Of a stretch of DNA of 64,000 nucleotides, positions 58,399-64,000 are shown one piece after another. The notes under the pieces were generated by a model. The model searched no databases. It was not told where the DNA came from and saw nothing but the letters and a program-made list of their open reading frames with translations. Source of the stretch: Phlebiopsis flavidoalba. Taxonomy: Eukaryota; Basidiomycota; Agaricomycetes; Polyporales; Phanerochaetaceae. Every line of letters begins with the position of its first letter. Position 1 is the first letter of the stretch. Position numbers and translations under genes: made by a program. Where the stretch lies: NCBI GenBank assembly GCA_035772785.1, contig JAOCPU010000023.1, forward strand, positions 310,001 through 374,000. The letters are read 5' to 3'.

Positions 58399-58620
58399 TC
58401 AGGTCCTCGATTCGTCGTTGAATGGGACGCCTATGTTAGGCAGCCGGACCCCATCGACTTCTTCTATTGGTTTCCCCTCCCAGCTAGGGTTTTCATTGGC
58501 CAACTTTGAAGGTATACACAATCTCAAAGCGATAGGAAGCGTACGCGCTGAAAAGGTTGATGACATTGGTACGAGCCGAGGCAGGGGTGCGGCGGCCAGA
58601 AGCGTCCTGCCTGGTGGCAT
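58399..58620 (-). other. third fragment with the NPSWEGKP motif
   Basis: The minus-strand frame contains LANENPSWEGKPIEEVDG (about 58500-58445). It shares the word Asn-Pro-Ser-Trp-acidic-Gly-Lys-Pro-Ile with the 42.7 kb fragment. Upstream ARTLPIALRL may correspond to the preceding helix. The rest is not assignable. Confidence 0.35.
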
Positions 58621-61478
58621 TCCGGTTCAGCTGAGGAGACTGCTGCATGTGCAGGAATGGGCGCTACATCCGGACTGGTAGCGAGGCGAACAAGGCGTGC
58701 TCAGCATATCCGTAGACCCTGTCTGTCAACGGGCGCGTTGCAGATACAGGCTTGTCCGATCAGTCATACACATCGAGGCGACCTCCTCGCGCCGAGTAAC
58801 TTTCTTTAGTACCCGCATCGCGGTAACTCTTTGTGCCGAATTCGGCTGATCTCTGCTACCCGATATGTCCATAAGTACAATATCTTGAGTGAAAAAGAGG
58901 ACGTACTACTGCGACGGTTGTTCAGCAAGCTGCGACTCGGTGAGGTTTCTTTCTTAGCTTCAGTAATTATTGTTGATGACGATGGGTGTCTAGAGCTTTG
59001 GAGCCGCGTGGGGGTTTGGCTGTAGGGTCGATACTAGGTTCCCTAATAGTCAGGCTGTTCAATATGCTAGGGGGCAGTCCATAGGAGGGTATCACAAAGA
59101 GCAGTAAGAGCGACGTACATAGCAGCTATCGTATTCTCACGCATGTGTTCAAACGTCCACATGTCGACCGTGGTAGATTTTGCAAGAGTGGAATTACCAA
59201 TCGTGTTGCCATACGTCCCACCTTCCAGAAGCTTTTGTATTCTTGTGTCCATCCTAATGGAAGTGACTCAGCTCGATAGTCTGGTCGGTAAACGACACAA
59301 TAATATAGGGTAATAAAAACCAACCGAGTCTCAGTCATATATTGCTTCCAGTGGGTCGTTCTGCATTGACTTTTCATTGTGTCGTATGCGAGAGTACATG
59401 CCCTATGTTTTGTTCTTTAGCAAACTAGAACATATTGAATAAAGAGCAACGTAGCGATAGAGCGCATGTGGGTTTGTGGGGACGATCTTCTCGTCAGCCT
59501 TCAGAAACAGTAACAACCATACACTCCTCCTCCGCAAGAGAGTATAGACATCATTCCGAGGATGATGCTTGAAGGCTTGTATCCAAGAACGCTGTAGGTC
59601 GGTATAACCGAACAAATCCTTTGCTCTGACAATCTTCTTAGAACAAGGCCTAAGAACAGGTGAGTGTCAGGAGCCAGAGTCATCGATCATTGAAAGGAGC
59701 TTTGTAGAAAATGACGTTGAATTGTCTCAGTCCAGGGCCGCTGGCTGCTGCGAGATAGTAGCACATGTCATCTGTTTCGTCGCCGTGCCCTGCCGGTGTT
59801 TGTCGTCGCCGGCGGTCGCAGCCAGCATTCGGCTTTCGTCATCTTTAGCTTTACAAAACTAATTTAGTAGGAAACAACAGACCGCAAGAAAAATCATAAC
59901 AAGAATAGACGCGTCGATGTCACAACCATCAGGCAAGAGGGAGCTATTTTGGATTCATTGATGGTTCCAACGCCTCGTGACCGCGAACTATCTCGGGTAT
60001 CCGAAAAGTTCAACGCGTTGTCTGCTACCACTTGCACTTTTTAACACTCGTTTACGTCACGATCCTCATCGTTAACATGCATCTGTACAAACTACCTAGG
60101 TTCCGCTCATGCCATTTGAAATGGAACCCGCGATTTTTCTTCAGATCAATGGCATTACCCAGTGCGGCATATCCGATACGGACCTGTCTGGCACGGGCAC
60201 TAGCCCTACCACCCTCCTGCAAACCGTGTCACGACACTTGAACATGAACACCGTCCTGCTGCCCGAGTCCACGCACGACCAAAATGAGGCATTCCGCGTT
60301 CCTACGAACACTGGTGCTCGATCCCCTTATGGCAACCTGATGAACATTTTGGAAGATGAACGATGCTCTGCCACTGACGTCTATCTTGTCTCGGATTATA
60401 AGGACGTTTGTACTGCCTGTAGAGCGTTCGCACCTGGGCTCGTTGGTGATTGTTACGAACGGGAACAAGGACACAGCTCCCCGCGAGCTGTTGGTTGCAT
60501 TGGGCTCGAAGAGCGTCGTAACTTCACGTCCAGCGTCCTCTTGTGTCGAGCGTAGGTCGCTGGTCCTATTGGGTAGAGACTCCCACACGCGCCTGGACTA
60601 TTTTGGTTATTCGGTCGCTGCGGGTGAGTTTACGTCGGAACACGCACCTTGCTAACAAGTTACCAGTGCCGTTGGCGATGCATATACCAAACGAGCCGTC
60701 TGACGAAGGAGCAGAGAACTCGATGATTTCCCATGATATGAGTGTAAGTGGGCGGCCATGGCTCATAATCTCGAGATTCCCGGGTGCCATACTCCTCTGG
60801 TGAATGTCTCGTCGTAAAACTGTATGAATATATGCGGGCGGAGGTGTAGGGGTCGTCCTCAACACTTGCAGCGGCGGGGGCGGGACTCTATGCAGGTTTG
60901 GGTCCTCTCCTGTGCACAACTCTTAGTAAAATATAGCGAGTATGAAACATAAAGAAGAGGCCTATCCCATCACATCTTGCAGTAGCTGGGGGCCGCATCA
61001 TTTTGACCAGATATGCTTCTTAACATCTTGTCAATGCAACAAAGAGCGAACTTTGCTGAAACGGCCGATGTGAACTAGAAACGAAGCACAAAGAATCCGC
61101 GTGAACGGTCCATACATCATAAGATTGATGCCCTAAAGAAGGTGATTTGCACAGATGAGACTTTGCATCTCCGATTAACAGTTGAGGCAATTTTTGTGAA
61201 CCCAATCAGCAGAATTGGCCTCGTCGTGCTAGAAACCAGCAGGCAAGCACATCCCTTTTCTCTCTGCCAGCCACACCACTCCTCAGTCCTCCTACGCCCT
61301 CGCTCGCGTCCTAGTCGACTCCTCTTCACCTCTTTACACACCCTTTTGATGTCTTTCCGTCGACACACCATCGAGCGTGAGCGCAGCGCTCGTTCCAGCT
61401 CGATGTCGTCCAAGTGGTCTATAGGCTTGCCCGCCTCGTGCCATGAACCCACCGTCCACAAGACCGCTCACACAGGCC

Positions 61479-61509
61479 AAAAAAAAAAAAAAAAAAAACA
61501 AAAAAAAAA
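61479..61509. repeat. poly-A tract
   Basis: A20, C, A10. No retroelement body is recognised upstream, so it is not called a retroposon tail. Confidence 0.9.
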
Positions 61510-61684
61510 GATAAATTACTTCGCGCTTGCCCTGTCTCTTCAACCCGACAACCCTCGACGTTTTCACTTCTCTGGCTGGCTGCCATAGGCTCATGGCTTG
61601 CTCAACGAACGCCCTCAACCTGACCCCAGGGCTGACTTGATTTTTGCCCACGGCTGCCTCGATGCCTCGTCGCAAGCCGTCTAT

Positions 61685-61707
61685 CCCCCCCCCCCCCCCC
61701 CCCCCCC
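61685..61707. repeat. poly-C tract
   Basis: C23. Confidence 0.9.
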
Positions 61708-62649
61708 GGTGTCCCCATCTGCTGCCCCCCACCCGCTCATCCGACGCTCTGTCTCCTCTCGTCGCACGGAACATCACGGACCCACATTCACTGTCTCGCT
61801 GGGGGGAGGTGAGAGCGATGTGTCTCACAAGCCTTACCTAAGCTCGGCTGCTCGCCGAGGACGCACGGGGACCCGCCGTTTTCCCTGCCGACATCGCCAT
61901 GTCATCCAACCTCGTTCCGTGTCGACCATGCGATGCTACCGGCGGACACCCCGAACGGGTACACAGGCCGTTGCCAAACGGTCTAAAGCGGCGCCGCGAA
62001 CTCGGGGAACGGAATCGGGGAGCGCGCAGCCGCGGGTTCGTCAATTCGTGTTATTCTGACGCGTCCGGTCGTGGTTCGCCCAGGTTGTCACAAACGAGTG
62101 CCTGAGCGTCTGTGGGGTAGGTTAAAGGGGGGCGGTGTGGCGGTGGTCGCGTGTGAGCCTTCGGATCGCGAATAGAAGGGCTGTTCTTAGGACTGGTTGG
62201 AGGGAGAACGCGCAGTGGCGAAGAGAAAGCTGTGAGAGGAAGAGCGTGGGTTTTGTGTGGACGTTCTAGTAGAATAGCGGATGGCTGTGCGTAACAGCCA
62301 CAGTGGTACATAATACCGGGTGCGGCCACGAGAAACCCATTCTTTTGTGCCCTCCTGTTGCTTCCGCGACACTACCGGACTTGCACGGGGGATCGCCGGC
62401 CGGCGCAGGCCCCACTCAAAACCGAGCAAGATCCCCCACCATTGCTTGCTCATCACTTAGTAACGACTTTTCTCTTTGGGCGGTCGCTTGTGGCCTCGCG
62501 CATAGACAACTGGCATCGGACATGTCGAATTGGGAGGGCGCGATGTCCCGTAAACGATGGGGCCAGCTTCTGCACGTCCCTCCACTTTATGAAAGGGCGA
62601 TATGTTGTGGGTTCATTGGATGGAGCGACAGAGACTGCGGGTCTCGATG

Positions 62650-63060
62650 ATTTCGGAGGCATAGCATCGGCCTGTTTATTGTGCGGGCAAGCGTTGAGCG
62701 ATGGATTGTCGGCATGTAGGGCGGTTATTGGCAGGTGCAATGGAGCAAGAGGTGGTCGTCTTAAAAATTCTCCAATTGCAGAATCATACTGACCTCTGTT
62801 TCCGTAGAGCTGCTATTTTTGCGTGCAGGTGCACGTTGTTAATGAAAGCCAAAGGCCTGCCCGTTGCATCCGCACTCCCAGTCCGAAGTCAAGCCACAAC
62901 CTCGGTCGTCTCGTATTCCGAGATGCCGCCGTCCTCCGAAATGCACCTCCATTCGTTTCTTGTGCTACGACCTCATGCGCGGATTCACGTACATGTTCCA
63001 CGCAGCGCTGCAGTTTTGCATTCATGTTGGCAGTCATGTACGTCACATTCACTGACATGG
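62650..63060 (+). CDS. possible fragment of a second multi-pass membrane protein
   Basis: Plus-strand pieces in changing frames resemble the C-terminal half of the orphan seven-helix family: GAMEQEVVVLKILQLQNHTD (about 62735) and NLGRLVFRDAAVL (62900-62938), the latter like the Arg-Asp-Gly helix start. After it come hydrophobic residues in two frames (YMFHAALQF, AFMLAVMYVTF). No start or earlier helices were found. Weak call, based on pattern only. Confidence 0.25.
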
Positions 63061-63530
63061 CTGCATCGGACGCTCATCGGCTGTTTCTAGGACATTCCAA
63101 GGTTGGCTTCATAGCTGCGATTGTCGTTGACTGGGGCGTGGCACGGAGACTTTGTTTCTGGTCGTTTACGCTATTCCAGTGTGCCTTCCTGCGCACCCTT
63201 GGTCCTGATTTACGAACTCTGTATAGAGGTTGGTACCATAATGCTCTGGATTTCTCCAGCCTACACTTGCACAATCCCTGACCGAGCGGTGACCAACGGG
63301 TGACTCGTTTGTGTTCGCTACCGCCAGACAGACTGACATGAGGCTGTGCGTGCGGGCACGCCACGGCTAGTCGATGACACTCTTGAGGTACCGAGTGACA
63401 GCCCTCACTGATCACGTAGGCTTTATTTTCACGTCATAGAAAGAGCAATCCTGGAACGTCCATGCTCGTTATTTAGCCACTTCTACTCTTTGAACTCCCA
63501 CCCTTGTTTCGTCCCACCAATCTCACCACC
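63061..63530. other. upstream region of the NADAR gene
   Basis: The hydrophobic plus-strand frame ending at 63281 has no recognisable motif. Otherwise this is promoter DNA of the NADAR gene. Confidence 0.4.
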
Positions 63531-64000
63531 ATGCGCACTCAAATCGATTACTATTTCTTTTGGAAACCAAACGCGCCAGGAGGCTTGGCTTCGCAGTGGT
63601 ACGCCTCGCCATTCAAAGCGCGCATCGTCGTACACACCGCGTCTGGCATAAACATCGTCTATGATGAAGAGAATCGAGTACGAGTTCCCCACCTTGCCGA
63701 GCATTGGATGATGGCATGCAAAGCAAGCGCTCTTCGGCGACACCGCCGCGTGCTCGCGGAGGTGCTCGCGCTCGACGCGCGCGACATGGCCGCCGTGAAG
63801 GCCCTCGGCGGCGCGTGGCCCCGTTCGACGCCGTGCGGTGGGACGCGGTGCGCGAGGAGGTCTGTGTTTGTGGGGAATATGCCACAAGTTTGGGCAGAAT
63901 GCGGAGTTGGCGTGGGATTGTTGGAGGGGACGGACGGCGGGAGAAGGAGGCTGTTGAGGCGAGTCCTCGCGATAGGATCTGGGGGAATCGGGTTTGGGGA
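63531..64000 (+). CDS. NADAR-domain protein (YbiA/DUF1768 family), cut by window end
   Basis: NADAR domains are N-glycosidases; bacterial YbiA-type members hydrolyse reactive riboflavin-pathway intermediates, and others remove ADP-ribose from guanine. The ATG at 63531 (context ccaccATG) reads MRTQIDYYFFWKPNAPGGLA, then SQWYASPF. After a segment with ENRVRV comes HLAEHWMMACKA (63690-63723), the family's Ala-Glu-x-Trp/Phe-Met-Met-x-x-Lys-Ala core with the catalytic Glu. Discounting one extra A, the next residues are LFGDTAA. EVLALDARDMAAVKALGG and then RWDAVREEV follow. Near the edge, in alternating frames, come FVGN, GQNAELAWD, LLEGTDG and EASPRDRIWG, the conserved C-terminal block. The last residues lie outside the window. 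No partner gene is evident. Confidence 0.8.
   Translation, partial: MRTQIDYYFFWKPNAPGGLASQWYASPFKARIVVHTASGINIVYDEENRVRVPHLAEHWMMACKASALRRHRRVLAEVLALDARDMAAVKALGGAWPRSTPCGGTRCARRSVFVGNMPQVWAECGVGVGLLEGTDGGRRRLLRRVLAIGSGGIGFG

Larger units (their letters stand above)
58621..62649. other. gene-poor stretch with uncertain frames
   Basis: Frames of 119-164 residues occur at 60109-60588 (both strands), 60566-60919 (minus), 61142-61588 (plus) and 61334-61828 (minus). Because they overlap on opposite strands and lack domains, I support none as a gene. A Ser/Arg- and Pro-rich plus-strand section at 61240-62060 surrounds the poly-A and poly-C tracts and may be promoter-like. Confidence 0.35.

Noticed and set aside
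61240..61509. retroposon with poly-A tail
   Set aside because: A20 and A10 runs are present but there is no reverse transcriptase, no target duplication and no recognisable body upstream.
1..64000. CRISPR array, prophage or bacterial operon
   Set aside because: No regularly spaced direct repeats and no prokaryotic gene packing; spliceosomal introns are present throughout.

Overview
The window reads as nuclear DNA of a filamentous basidiomycete, most likely an Agaricomycete. Genes lie on both strands without operons. They are split by many short introns (about 50-80 bp, GT...AG), and several families are typical of mushroom-forming fungi: STE12 with C-terminal zinc fingers, a wax-synthase-domain acyltransferase, an orphan multi-pass membrane protein, and pectinolytic CAZymes. 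There is no bacterial-type gene packing, no CRISPR array, no rRNA, and no tRNA that I could support.

Almost every recognisable gene is broken by one- or two-base indels and occasional in-frame stops, while domain order, splice sites and even C-terminal residues remain legible. In three places a single extra base separates the read sequence from a sensible protein end. This looks more like unpolished long-read sequence than true gene decay, so I annotate most loci as CDS spans (first to last recognised codon, introns included) and not as pseudogenes. Exact ends are approximate unless a start or stop is discussed.

Layout. 0-6.4 kb: a basic hypothetical protein gene (-), an inverted-repeat hairpin element, and a 424-bp MITE with terminal inverted repeats and a TA target duplication. 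6.4-16 kb: very GC/CpG-rich DNA with the STE12 mating/filamentation regulator (+) and an unidentified gene (+). 20-25.5 kb: a three-RRM RNA-binding protein (-), an unidentified gene (-) and an OTU deubiquitinase (-). 26-35 kb: a pectin-degradation neighbourhood on the minus strand, with a GH78 alpha-L-rhamnosidase and two tandem CE8 pectin methylesterases; an HIG1-domain respiratory supercomplex factor sits between them. 36-45 kb: an unidentified gene (+), a single-pass membrane protein (-), an unidentified intron-rich gene (+) and a secreted serine beta-lactamase-like hydrolase (-). The last is divergent across 260 bp from INCENP (+, 45.4-49.6 kb), the scaffold of the Aurora-kinase complex. 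50-55 kb: a wax-synthase-domain protein (+), an F-box-like gene (+) and a multi-pass membrane protein (-). 55-63.5 kb is gene-poor, with fragments of an unidentified family. The window ends inside a NADAR-domain gene (+).

The only group with an evident joint role is the pectin one: CE8 esterases remove methyl groups from homogalacturonan and GH78 removes rhamnose from rhamnogalacturonan side chains. All three enzymes have secretion signals or traces of them.
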